This document shows positions 34,396 through 42,803 of a DNA stretch of 64,000 bases, in pieces. The notes under the pieces were generated by a model that worked only from the letters and a program-made list of their open reading frames with translations, did no database searches and was not told where the DNA came from. Made by a program: the position numbers and the translations under genes. Each line of letters starts with the position of its first letter. The first letter of the stretch is position 1. The stretch comes from Prevotella sp. (GTDB lineage: Bacteria; Bacteroidota; Bacteroidia; Bacteroidales; Bacteroidaceae), in the NCBI GenBank assembly GCA_017458225.1, contig JAFTFX010000002.1, positions 1 through 64,000 on the forward strand, written 5' to 3'.

Positions 34396-35709
34396 ATGTC
34401 AGCATTCGTCATTGAAGGCGGACGTCCGCTGTCGGGAACCATTCGTCCGCAGGGCGCAAAGAACGAAGCCCTGCAGGTGATCTGTGCCACGCTGCTCACC
34501 AGCGAGCCGGTTACCATCCACAACATTCCCTGCATCCGCGATGTCAACAACCTGATTCAGTTGCTCAGGGATATCGGGGTGAAGGTCAGCAAAATTGACT
34601 ATAACACTTATACCTTTCAGGCCGACAACCTGAATCTTGACTATCTGCAGAGCGACGAGTTCGTGGCCAAGAATGCCGAGTTGCGCGGCTCGGTCATGAT
34701 GATCGGTCCGCTGCTGGCACGCTTCGGCAAGGCTGTCGTCACCAAGCCCGGTGGCGACCAGATAGGCCGTCGCCGACTGGACACCCACTTTCTGGGATTC
34801 CAGAAACTGGGTGCCAGGTTCGAACAGGTGGAAGGCCGCAATGTCTATCAGATCACCGCGCCGGCCTCTCGTCTGAAGGGCACCTACATGCTGCTCGACG
34901 AGGCATCGGTGACGGGAACGGCCAATATCGTGATGGCCGCTGTCTTCGCCAAGGGCACGACAACCATCTATAATGCTGCCTGCGAACCCTATCTGCAGCA
35001 GTTGTGCACAATGCTGAACCGCATGGGTGCCCGCATCAGCGGCATCGCCTCGAACCTGCTGACCATCGAGGGCGTGAAAGAGCTGCATGCTGCCAGCCAT
35101 ACCATCCTGCCCGACATGATCGAGGTGGGATCGTTCATCGGCATGGCCGCCATGTGTGGCGACGGTGTGCGCATTCAGGATGTCTCGCTGAAGAATCTCG
35201 GTATCATTCCCGATGCTTTCCGTCGCATGGGCATCAAGGTGAAGGAAGAAGGCGACGACCTTTTCATTCCGCATCAGCGCCACTATGAGATTCAGTCGTT
35301 CATGGACGGCACCATCATGACGCTGGCCGACGCTCCCTGGCCGGGCCTCACCCCCGACTTGCTCAGCGTGCTGATCACCGTGGCCACGCAGGCTCGCGGC
35401 AGCGTGCTGTTCCACCAGAAGATGTTCGAGAGTCGCCTGTTCTTCGTCGACAAGCTCATCGACATGGGTGCACAGATCATTCTCTGCGATCCCCACCGTG
35501 CCGTTGTGGTCGGTCACGACCGCAAGATTCAGTTGCGTGGCGGTCGCATGTCGAGCCCCGACATTCGTGCCGGTATCGCCCTGCTGATAGCTGCCATGAG
35601 TGCCAAGGGCACCAGCCGCATTGACAATATTGAGCAGATAGACCGTGGCTATGAGAATATAGAGGGTCGCCTGAATGCCCTCGGAGCAAAAATAGAGAGA
35701 ATAAACTAG
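34396..35709 (+). CDS. murA: UDP-N-acetylglucosamine 1-carboxyvinyltransferase, Asp-type
   Basis: MurA adds enolpyruvyl to UDP-GlcNAc, the first committed step of peptidoglycan synthesis. The 437-residue protein has the inside-out alpha/beta barrel motifs (RPQGAKNEALQVICATLLT, GSVMMIGPLLARFGKAV, DGTIMTLADAPWPGLTPDLLS and IDNIEQIDRGYENIEGRL). At the place of the catalytic Cys (E. coli Cys115) the loop reads PGGDQIGRRRLD, with Asp121. A Cys-to-Asp change keeps activity and makes the enzyme insensitive to fosfomycin, as known in Mycobacterium and Chlamydia. Confidence 0.96.
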   Translation: MSAFVIEGGRPLSGTIRPQGAKNEALQVICATLLTSEPVTIHNIPCIRDVNNLIQLLRDIGVKVSKIDYNTYTFQADNLNLDYLQSDEFVAKNAELRGSVMMIGPLLARFGKAVVTKPGGDQIGRRRLDTHFLGFQKLGARFEQVEGRNVYQITAPASRLKGTYMLLDEASVTGTANIVMAAVFAKGTTTIYNAACEPYLQQLCTMLNRMGARISGIASNLLTIEGVKELHAASHTILPDMIEVGSFIGMAAMCGDGVRIQDVSLKNLGIIPDAFRRMGIKVKEEGDDLFIPHQRHYEIQSFMDGTIMTLADAPWPGLTPDLLSVLITVATQARGSVLFHQKMFESRLFFVDKLIDMGAQIILCDPHRAVVVGHDRKIQLRGGRMSSPDIRAGIALLIAAMSAKGTSRIDNIEQIDRGYENIEGRLNALGAKIERIN

Positions 35710-35750
35710 AGAGACTAGTAGGACTAGTAAGACTAGAGAGACTAGAAAAA
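35705..35750. repeat. 9-nt tandem repeat between murA and rimM
   Basis: Five units of 9 nt (ACTAGAGAG, ACTAGTAGG, ACTAGTAAG, ACTAGAGAG, ACTAGAAAA) begin at the stop region of murA and end 8 nt before the rimM start. Confidence 0.9.
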
Positions 35751-35757
35751 CCAGAAT

Positions 35758-36267
35758 ATGATCAAGAAAGAAGAAGTCTACCGCATAGGCCGTTTAGGCA
35801 AGGCCCACGGCATCAAGGGCGAAGTGTCGTTTCAGTTCGACGACGATGTCTTCGACCGTGTTGATGCCGACTATCTCGTGCTGGAGCTCGACGGCATCTT
35901 GGTGCCATTCTTCTTCGAGGAGTATCGTTTCCGCAGCGACAGCGTGGCACTGGTGAAGTTCTGCGACATAGACACTCAGGAGCGGGCTCGCGAACTGACG
36001 GGCTGTGATGTCTACTTCCCCCGTGCACTGGCTGCCGATGACGAGGCTCCGCTGTCCCTGAACAGTCTTGTTGGCTTCGACATCATCGAAGCAACCACTG
36101 GGCAGACAGTGGGCCGCATCGCTGCTATCGACGACCAGACTGCCAATGTGCTCTTCGAGTTGGAAGACGGCACCCTCGTCCCTGCCAGCGAAGAACTTAT
36201 CAGTCACATAGATAATAAACAGAAAACAATTACGATTGCCCTTCCAGAAGGACTACTTAGTTTATGA
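35758..36267 (+). CDS. rimM: 16S rRNA maturation factor RimM
   Basis: RimM assists assembly of the 30S subunit head, with S19. The 169 residues show the N-terminal RimM domain (RIGRLGKAHGIKGEVSFQF) and the PRC-barrel (LVGFDIIEATTGQTVGRIAAID, then PASEELISHID). In many bacteria it lies with rpsP and trmD; here it overlaps dxr by 4 nt (ATGA) and so is translated with it. Confidence 0.95.
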   Translation: MIKKEEVYRIGRLGKAHGIKGEVSFQFDDDVFDRVDADYLVLELDGILVPFFFEEYRFRSDSVALVKFCDIDTQERARELTGCDVYFPRALAADDEAPLSLNSLVGFDIIEATTGQTVGRIAAIDDQTANVLFELEDGTLVPASEELISHIDNKQKTITIALPEGLLSL

Positions 36268-37415
36268 AACAAATAGCAATTTTAGGCTCGACAGGCAGCA
36301 TCGGCACGCAGGCCCTTCAGGTCATCGAAGAGCATAGCGACCTGTATGAAGTGTACTGCCTGACAGCCAATAATAAGGTGGAACTGCTGGCCGAGCAGGC
36401 CCATAAGTTCCATCCTGCCGCCGTGGTTATTGCCAACGAGCAGCGCTACGACGAACTGAAAGCACTGATGCAGGACTTGCCCGACGTGAAGGTCTATGCC
36501 GGAGCCCGTGCCCTTGACGAGATTGTAGAGGCCGGACCCATTGACATGGTGCTTACCGCCATGGTGGGCTTTGCAGGACTGACTCCCACCATTCATGCCA
36601 TCAAGGCCCATAAGACCATCTGTCTGGCCAACAAGGAGACACTCGTCGTGGCTGGCGAGCTCATCTGCCGTCTGGCGCTTGAGAACCGTGCCAATATTCT
36701 GCCCGTCGACAGTGAGCACTCGGCCATCTTCCAGTCGCTGGTAGGTGAAGACGAGAACCCCATTGACAAAATTCTGCTGACGGCCTCTGGCGGTCCGTTC
36801 CGCACCAAGACGATGGAAGAGATTGCTCATGTCACAAAAGCTGATGCCCTGCGCCATCCCACGTGGGATATGGGTGCCAAGATCACCATTGACAGTGCTT
36901 CGATGATGAACAAGGGCTTTGAGGTTATTGAGGCGAAGTGGCTCTTTGGTGTCGATGCCCGGCAGATTCAGGTGCTGGTACACCCCCAGTCGATTGTCCA
37001 TTCGGCCGTGCAGTTCCAAGACGGAAGTGTGAAGGCCCAGTTGGGTGTGCCCGATATGCGCCTGCCCATCCAGTATGCTTTCTCGTTCCCCCAGCGTCTG
37101 CCGCTCAGTGGCGAACGCCTCGACCTGTTCAAGGCGCAGAAGCTGGAGTTCTTCGAGCCCGATCTGCAGAAGTTCCGCTGTCTGGCCATGGCCTACGAGG
37201 CCCTCGACCGTGGCGGCAACATGCCCTGCATTGTCAATGCGGCCAACGAGATTGTGAATCGTGCCTTCCTTGAAGACCGTTGCGGTTTCCTGCAGATGGG
37301 CGACATCATCAGCGAGACCATGCAGCGTGCCACCTTCATCAAGGCACCTTCGCTCGATGACTATATGCAGACCGATGCTGAGGCCCGTCGCATCGCAACG
37401 GAACTGCTGAAGTGA
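36264..37415 (+). CDS. dxr: 1-deoxy-D-xylulose 5-phosphate reductoisomerase
   Basis: Dxr turns DXP into MEP in the non-mevalonate isoprenoid pathway, with NADPH and Mn or Mg. The 383-residue protein has the NADPH site ILGSTGSIGTQALQV, the metal-binding Asp and Glu in LPVDSEHSAIFQSL, the flexible loop with ASGGPFRTK and HPTWDMGAKITIDSASMMNKG, all complete. Fosmidomycin would be its classic inhibitor. It lies between rimM and the rseP protease gene. Confidence 0.97.
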   Translation: MKQIAILGSTGSIGTQALQVIEEHSDLYEVYCLTANNKVELLAEQAHKFHPAAVVIANEQRYDELKALMQDLPDVKVYAGARALDEIVEAGPIDMVLTAMVGFAGLTPTIHAIKAHKTICLANKETLVVAGELICRLALENRANILPVDSEHSAIFQSLVGEDENPIDKILLTASGGPFRTKTMEEIAHVTKADALRHPTWDMGAKITIDSASMMNKGFEVIEAKWLFGVDARQIQVLVHPQSIVHSAVQFQDGSVKAQLGVPDMRLPIQYAFSFPQRLPLSGERLDLFKAQKLEFFEPDLQKFRCLAMAYEALDRGGNMPCIVNAANEIVNRAFLEDRCGFLQMGDIISETMQRATFIKAPSLDDYMQTDAEARRIATELLK

Positions 37416-37437
37416 TTTTAACAGGAAAAAGTCAATT

Positions 37438-37508
37438 CGAAATATCGGAATTTCGAAATGACGAAATAACGGAATAACAAAACATCGAAATAACGACACA
37501 ACGACACA
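37438..37508. repeat. 8-nt tandem repeat upstream of rseP
   Basis: Nine units of 8 nt fill the gap between dxr and rseP up to its ATG: CGAAATAT, CGGAATTT, CGAAATGA, CGAAATAA, CGGAATAA, CAAAACAT, CGAAATAA, CGACACAA, CGACACAA. The unit is the reverse complement of that at 3922-3961. Confidence 0.92.
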
Positions 37509-38891
37509 ATGGAAGTATTTTTAATTAAAGCATTACAGTTTATTCTCGCCATCTCGCTGCTGGTGCTGCTGCACGAGGCTGGCCATTTCTTCTTCTCCAA
37601 ACTCTTTGGCGTAAGGGTCGAGAAGTTCTACCTCTTCTTCGACCTCGGCATTGGCAAGTGGTCGGGAAAACTATTCCACAAGAAACCGAAGAACAGCGAT
37701 ACTGAATATGGTGTGGGCTGGCTGCCGCTGGGTGGTTACTGCAAGATTTCGGGCATGATTGACGAGAGCTTCGACACCGAGCAGATGAAGCAGCCCGAAC
37801 AGCCCTGGGAGTTCCGCTCCAAGCCGGCTTGGCAGCGCCTGCTCATCATGACGGGCGGTGTGCTGGTCAATTTCCTGCTGGCACTGTTTATCTATTCCAT
37901 GATTCTCTTCACCTGGGGCGAAAAGTATGTCCCTGTGCAGAACATGACCCGTGGCATGTACTTCAACGAAGAAGCCCGTGAACTGGGATTCCAGAACGGC
38001 GATATCATGCTGAGCCACGACGGCGTGGACTTCGGAGCCTTTACGGCCGATTTCTATCGCGACTTGGCGGAAGCCCACGAGGTGACCGTGTTGCGTGACG
38101 GTCAGCAGGTGAGCCTTGCCCTTCCCGGCAATCTCGATTTGCTGCGCATGCTGCAGTCGGATCCTCGTTTTGCTTCGCCACTTATTCCCATGTGCATTGA
38201 CTCTGTCATCGTTGACTCGCCTGCCGCTCAGGCCGGCATTGCCAAGGGTGACGACATTCTCTCCATCAATCATCACGACATTGCCAACTACAACGAGTTC
38301 CAACAGGAGTTGGGACGGCTCTACGATGTCTATCAGAGTGCTGAAACCGATGCCGACCGTCAGCAGGCCTTGCAGACGGAGGTGGTCTTCGTGCACGATG
38401 GTGACACGCTGACACGTACCGTCGTGCTCGCGGCTGAAAAGAAAGCCCTGAAGATGGGTGTCTACAATCTGTCGTTGAACAACTACGAGGCTGTCACTGT
38501 GGAGTATGGTTTCTTCGAGAGCTTCCCTGCCGGCATCAAGTATGGTTGGAATGTGCTGTCGGGCTATGTCAGCGATATGAAGTATGTGTTTACGGCTGAG
38601 GGTGCCAAGTCGCTGGGCGGCTTCGGAACCATTGGCAACCTGTTCCCTGCCGTGTGGGACTGGCATGCTTTCTGGATGATGACGGCTTTCCTCAGCATCA
38701 TCCTGGCCTTCATGAATATTCTGCCTATCCCGGCCCTCGACGGCGGTCATGTGCTGTTCCTCATCTACGAGATGATTACGCGCCGCAAGCCCAGCGAGAA
38801 GTTCATGATCTGGGCCGAGTATGTTGGCTTCGGCATTGTCATCCTGCTTATGATCGTTGCCAACCTGAACGACTTAATACGCTTGCTATAA
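37509..38891 (+). CDS. rseP: Site-2 intramembrane metalloprotease RseP
   Basis: The 460-residue protease cuts membrane-bound anti-sigma factors. The zinc-binding HEAGH lies at residues 22-26 in the first helix, and the third ligand in NILPIPALDGGHVLF near residue 405; helices flank them. Between are two PDZ-like domains (LGFQNGDIMLSHDGVDF and AQAGIAKGDDILSINHHDI). It ends 44 nt inside the end of the converging comEC gene. The RNA between dxr and rseP would carry the 8-nt repeat. Confidence 0.95.
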   Translation: MEVFLIKALQFILAISLLVLLHEAGHFFFSKLFGVRVEKFYLFFDLGIGKWSGKLFHKKPKNSDTEYGVGWLPLGGYCKISGMIDESFDTEQMKQPEQPWEFRSKPAWQRLLIMTGGVLVNFLLALFIYSMILFTWGEKYVPVQNMTRGMYFNEEARELGFQNGDIMLSHDGVDFGAFTADFYRDLAEAHEVTVLRDGQQVSLALPGNLDLLRMLQSDPRFASPLIPMCIDSVIVDSPAAQAGIAKGDDILSINHHDIANYNEFQQELGRLYDVYQSAETDADRQQALQTEVVFVHDGDTLTRTVVLAAEKKALKMGVYNLSLNNYEAVTVEYGFFESFPAGIKYGWNVLSGYVSDMKYVFTAEGAKSLGGFGTIGNLFPAVWDWHAFWMMTAFLSIILAFMNILPIPALDGGHVLFLIYEMITRRKPSEKFMIWAEYVGFGIVILLMIVANLNDLIRLL

Positions 38892-40314
38892 CCAATAGTG
38901 CTGCTACGCAGACGTAGCAAAGCAACACCTGAACTACCGATGGATGCAGTCCTTCCAGACTGGCCATCGGTAGTTTTGTAATTCCTGTCAGCACGTCGTT
39001 CAGCCGTTCCACCGTCCACACCACCAAGCCGCCCGTCTGTGGGAGGACAATCATGAGCAGTGCTCCGCAGAGTATTGCGTAGGCTGCCGGTATTACTATC
39101 AGGTTGGTCAGCAGGAAATAGGTGGAGAAGCGACCGAAATAGAAGGCAATGAGTGGGGCCGTGCCCAGCTGTGCCGCCAGCGATATCCAAAAGCTGCCTT
39201 TTACCCAGCGGATAAGTATCTTCCAGAAATTCTTGCTGTCTTCCGGCTTCTTGGTGCGCTTTCCTTCCATCAGCGGCAGTGCCAGCAGGATGCTGAACAC
39301 ACTGAGGAACGACAGCTGGAAGCCGATGTCGTAGAGTGCCAGGGGGTTCAGCAGCAGGATGATGATGGCAGCCAGTGCCAGCAGGTTCACCGACATGTGT
39401 GGGCGCTGTCCCAGTGAGAACAGTGCAAAGATGCTGATCATGCAGGCCGAGCGCACTACGCTGACGGGCAGTCCAACCAGCAGTGCAAAGGCCCAGATGG
39501 ACAAAATGAGCACTGTCTGCGACACGATGCTCCTGCGCCGTTCGTAGAACGTCAGACTGCTCAGCAGCATATAGATGATGCCGAGGTGCAGTCCGCTCAG
39601 TGCCAGCACGTGCGAAGCTCCGGTTACGGAATAGGTGTCGCGCAGTTCGCGGCTGAGAGCCGACTTATCGCCCAGTGTCATTGCGGCCAGCACGCCGTAG
39701 GCATCGTCAGAGGCTCCCAGTAGCCGGTATTGCTCCAGCAGCGAGTGCCGCCAACGCAGGAAGGTGATGCGCATACGGTCCACGATGGACAGTTGTTGTA
39801 GTGCTGCCGGTCGACGTTGCCATTTGTCGGCTGCTACATAGCAGTGCAGCGTGTGGTGCCATCCGTTTTCAATGCGCGTCAGCAGTTGTACGCCGTCGCC
39901 AGGCTTCAGGGTGCGGCTGCGCTCGTCTTTCTTGAAATAGCAGGTGGTGCTTTGTCCTGTTTCGCAAAGCAGCAGTTCCACGGACATCGTCTTTGCTTTC
40001 TCCGTGGGTTCCGATGCCACGACGGCCTCCATCCATTCCACTTGTCCGCTGCAGGCCTGTTGTTGTCGGTTTTGCTCGCGAATGGCCAGCAGCATGCCCA
40101 GCAGCAGGGTGCATAGGAAGATGAAAAAGGTATGTGTAAGGGGTCTGCTCTTGAAAAAGAATTGCAGCACGAGCAGACCGGCCAGACAGAGCCAGAGGGG
40201 TGTTGCGGTGTAGGGTAGGGAAGTGTTGATGCCGATGACGATACCGCCCATCATGCTCAGGGCTATCGGCAGCATCGGAGCTCGGGTGGCCAGTAGGTTG
40301 TCAGCCGACCACAT
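38848..40314 (-). CDS. ComEC/Rec2 family DNA-uptake channel (without metallo-beta-lactamase domain)
   Basis: A 488-residue polytopic membrane protein. The N-terminal DUF4131-type part holds four helices and an OB-like domain (SGQVEWMEAVVASEPTEK), and the competence domain begins near residue 205 (SVTGASHVLALSGLHLGIIYMLL) with many helices to the end. The C-terminal nuclease-like beta-lactamase domain of full ComEC is absent, as in many Bacteroidetes. It would carry single-stranded DNA over the inner membrane. Its start overlaps the end of the HAD gene by 14 nt, and its 3' end overlaps rseP by 44 nt. Confidence 0.88.
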   Translation of the reverse strand: MWSADNLLATRAPMLPIALSMMGGIVIGINTSLPYTATPLWLCLAGLLVLQFFFKSRPLTHTFFIFLCTLLLGMLLAIREQNRQQQACSGQVEWMEAVVASEPTEKAKTMSVELLLCETGQSTTCYFKKDERSRTLKPGDGVQLLTRIENGWHHTLHCYVAADKWQRRPAALQQLSIVDRMRITFLRWRHSLLEQYRLLGASDDAYGVLAAMTLGDKSALSRELRDTYSVTGASHVLALSGLHLGIIYMLLSSLTFYERRRSIVSQTVLILSIWAFALLVGLPVSVVRSACMISIFALFSLGQRPHMSVNLLALAAIIILLLNPLALYDIGFQLSFLSVFSILLALPLMEGKRTKKPEDSKNFWKILIRWVKGSFWISLAAQLGTAPLIAFYFGRFSTYFLLTNLIVIPAAYAILCGALLMIVLPQTGGLVVWTVERLNDVLTGITKLPMASLEGLHPSVVQVLLCYVCVAALLVIASVLSRSGWQRS

Positions 40315-40993
40315 GGAGCAGTTCGCTGAAGTGGGTGATGCAGGTCAGACCCTCGTGGTCTACGGTCTCGGCATGCTCCAGTTCCCAAGTGATGTGGAAG
40401 GGTATATGGACGGCTTGCGCCCCAATGGCCAGTGCCGGTGCGATGTCGCTCTTCATGGAGTTGCCCACCATGAGCAGTTCTTCGGGCTTGATGCCCAGAT
40501 GGCGGCACAGGGCTTGGAACTCCCGTTCCGTCTTGTCGCTGGTGATCTCTACATATTCGAAATAGCGGCTCAGTCTTGACCGCTGCAACTTGTGCTCCTG
40601 ATCGAGCAGTTCGCCCTTTGTGAAGACGGCCATATGCCAGCCGCGCCGCTGCAGTTCGCGCAGTGTCTCGTCAACCTCGGGCAGTGGGGTGGCCGGCAGG
40701 TTCAGCAGCGAGTAGCATTCGTCTTGCAGCCATGCCAGCTTGTCGCCAGCCATTTCGTGGTGCGACACCCTTAGTGCCGTCTCAATCATCGACAGCGAGA
40801 AAGCCTTCGTGCCATAGCCCAACAGCGGCATGTTCTTCCGCTCGGTGGCAAACAGCTCCTCAGCAGCTTTCTGCCGGTCGGTCCAAGGCTCCAGCAGGGT
40901 GTAGAGTTCCTGCATCACGCGCTCGAAGTGGCCTTGGCAGTCCCAAAGTGTGTCGTCGGCATCGAAGGCTATGAACTTGATGGGCTTTTTCAT
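40301..40993 (-). CDS. HAD-superfamily phosphatase (YjjG/5'-nucleotidase-like)
   Basis: A 230-residue cytoplasmic HAD hydrolase. Motif I is FIAFDADDTLWDCQGHF, motif II TKGE (Thr/Ser), motif III the Lys in TSDKTEREF, and motif IV MVGNSMKSDIAPALAIGAQAVH. The ATG at 40993 is chosen over an upstream frame that would add 39 residues of the form (SEYSDY)n encoded by the 9-nt repeat. The substrate is unknown; it is probably a small phosphorylated metabolite. It overlaps comEC. Confidence 0.88.
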   Translation of the reverse strand: MKKPIKFIAFDADDTLWDCQGHFERVMQELYTLLEPWTDRQKAAEELFATERKNMPLLGYGTKAFSLSMIETALRVSHHEMAGDKLAWLQDECYSLLNLPATPLPEVDETLRELQRRGWHMAVFTKGELLDQEHKLQRSRLSRYFEYVEITSDKTEREFQALCRHLGIKPEELLMVGNSMKSDIAPALAIGAQAVHIPFHITWELEHAETVDHEGLTCITHFSELLHVVG

Positions 40994-41000
40994 ATCGTCA

Positions 41001-41090
41001 GAGTATTCAGAGTATTCAGAGTAATCAGAGTATTCGGAGTAATCGGAGTATTCAGAGTAATCAGAGTATTCGGAGTAATCAGAGTATTCA
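41001..41090. repeat. 9-nt tandem repeat between the LuxR and HAD genes
   Basis: Exactly ten units of 9 nt (GAGTATTCA, GAGTAATCA, GAGTATTCG and similar) fill the gap. The last unit carries the stop codon of the LuxR gene (41088-41090) and the first ends near the HAD start. It is open in the HAD frame, so it can be misread as a 39-residue N-terminal extension. Confidence 0.95.
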
Positions 41091-41696
41091 GATCTTGTTA
41101 ATATCCACATACCCGTGCATCACGGCATAGATGGTGAGGGCCGATACGCTCTTCATGCCCAGTTTGTCCATGATGTTCTTGCGGTGGGTGATCACGGTGG
41201 TGAGGCTGATATTCAGCCGGTCGGCAATCTCCTTGTTGATAAGCCCCTGCACGATGAGAGCCATCACCTCAATCTCGCGGTCGGTCAGCACCTTTTGCTG
41301 CAGAATATGCGGCATGGGTGGCATGTTTTTGCCGTGCGGATGGGCATGCTGTTGCAGGGCCAGTAGCGAGTGAACCAATTGCTGTTCGGGCACGTTGATG
41401 CAGATGCTGTGGAACTCGCTGAGCTGCGAGCCGCCGTCGAGCGACAGTGTCAGCACGATGGTCTGCCGGCGGTGTTCGGTGAAAAACTGCCGGTTCTCCA
41501 GCACAATGTTCATGGCCACGAAGTAGTGGAAGTAGTTTTCAGGGTGGTTGGCCTCAAATTCGGTCATCGAGCCGAAGGTGTCAATGGTCATAATCGGCAT
41601 CACGTTCTGCAGCATCTGCTTCAGTCCGACGACGGCCAGTGTGTTGGGGTCTATGATGGCTATTTTGGGCCTTCCTTGGTGCATTCCTTGGTGCAT
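41088..41696 (-). CDS. LuxR-family transcriptional regulator with degenerate receiver-like domain
   Basis: A 202-residue regulator. The C-terminal 65 residues form a LuxR-type helix-turn-helix, LTDREIEVMALIVQGLINKEIADRLNISLTTVITHRKNI. The N-terminal 130 residues resemble a receiver fold (PKIAIIDPNTLAVVGLKQML) but without the phosphoacceptor acidic pocket or Lys, so phosphorylation is unlikely. The start codon and the four residues Met-His-Gln-Gly are duplicated (MHQGMHQG, 12-nt tandem repeat), so translation could begin at either 41696 or 41684. No partner kinase is adjacent. Confidence 0.85.
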   Translation of the reverse strand: MHQGMHQGRPKIAIIDPNTLAVVGLKQMLQNVMPIMTIDTFGSMTEFEANHPENYFHYFVAMNIVLENRQFFTEHRRQTIVLTLSLDGGSQLSEFHSICINVPEQQLVHSLLALQQHAHPHGKNMPPMPHILQQKVLTDREIEVMALIVQGLINKEIADRLNISLTTVITHRKNIMDKLGMKSVSALTIYAVMHGYVDINKI

Positions 41697-41717
41697 GGGA
41701 ATAGTGAAAAGTTCTGA

Positions 41718-42791
41718 TTAGAGTGTTCCTTTGGTGGAGGGCAGTTCGTAGTGGTAGATGTCGCGCTTGACGGCCATCTTCAGTGAGCGGGCCAGTGCCT
41801 TGAAGATGCCCTCAATCTTGTGGTGCTCGTTCTGCCCTTCGGCCTTGATGAAGAGGTTCATCCGGGCAGCGTCGCTCAGACTCTTGAAGAAGTGCAGGAA
41901 CATCTCGGTGGGCATGTCGCCAACGTGTTCGCGGTGGAACTCGGCCTGCCATACCAGCCAAGGCCGTCCGCCGAAGTCCAGACAGACGTGGCACATGCAG
42001 TCGTCCATGGGCAGCGAGTAGCCGTAGCGTTCAATGCCGCGCTTCGAGCCCAGTGCCTGCAGCAGGCATTCGCCCAAGGCCAGTGCCGTGTCTTCGATGG
42101 TGTGGTGCTCGTCAACGTTCAGGTCGCCCTTGCAGTGTATGCTCAGGTCCATGCCGCCATGCTTGCCTATCTGTTCCAGCATGTGGTCGAAGAAGCCCAG
42201 TCCGGTACTGATGTCGCAATGGCCTGCGCCGTCCAGGTTCAGGCTCACTTCGATGTCGGTTTCCTTGGTAGTGCGCTTCACGTGGGCGGTGCGTTCGCCG
42301 GCAAACACCAGTTCGGCAATCTTGTCCCACGTCATGCCGTCGCGCCCCAGAATGAGGCTCTTACAGCCTATGTTGCGTGCAAACTGAGCGTCGGTCTCGC
42401 GATCGCCGATGATGTAGCTGCCGGCTATATCGTACAGGTCAGGGCGGTTCATGTATTTCTCCACCAGTCCTGTCTGCGGCTTGCGCGTGGGGGCATTGTC
42501 CTCGGGGAAGTGACGGTCAATGAGAATGTCGTCAAATGTGATGCCTTCACCCTCCAGTGCCTGCAGGATGAAGTTATGGGCCGGCCAGAACGTGTTCTCA
42601 GGGAACGAGGGCGTGCCCAGTCCGTCCTGGTTGCTCACCATCACAAACAGGAAGTCGGTCTTCTGGCGCAGCAGGGCCAGATTGCTGAACATGCCGCGTG
42701 TGAAGCGTATTTTCTCCAGCGCGTCCACCTGTTCGTCGTGGGGTTCCTCCACCAGGGTGCCGTCGCGGTCAATAAAGAGTATTCGTTTCAT
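41718..42791 (-). CDS. hisB: Bifunctional histidinol-phosphatase / imidazoleglycerol-phosphate dehydratase
   Basis: HisB catalyses the sixth and eighth steps of histidine synthesis. The 357-residue fusion has an N-terminal HAD phosphatase ([58 protein letters not shown]) and the C-terminal IGPD domain from about residue 168, with the Mn sites [13 protein letters not shown] and [17 protein letters not shown]. The start at 42791 is an ATG; a GTG two codons upstream is the alternative. No other his gene is in the window. Confidence 0.96.
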   Translation of the reverse strand: MKRILFIDRDGTLVEEPHDEQVDALEKIRFTRGMFSNLALLRQKTDFLFVMVSNQDGLGTPSFPENTFWPAHNFILQALEGEGITFDDILIDRHFPEDNAPTRKPQTGLVEKYMNRPDLYDIAGSYIIGDRETDAQFARNIGCKSLILGRDGMTWDKIAELVFAGERTAHVKRTTKETDIEVSLNLDGAGHCDISTGLGFFDHMLEQIGKHGGMDLSIHCKGDLNVDEHHTIEDTALALGECLLQALGSKRGIERYGYSLPMDDCMCHVCLDFGGRPWLVWQAEFHREHVGDMPTEMFLHFFKSLSDAARMNLFIKAEGQNEHHKIEGIFKALARSLKMAVKRDIYHYELPSTKGTL

Positions 42792-42803
42792 AATCACTAT
42801 TCA

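Noticed and set aside
41001..41090. Repeat at 41001 and the 22-nt one at 17591 as CRISPR arrays
   Set aside because: Units are contiguous without unique spacers and no cas gene is near.
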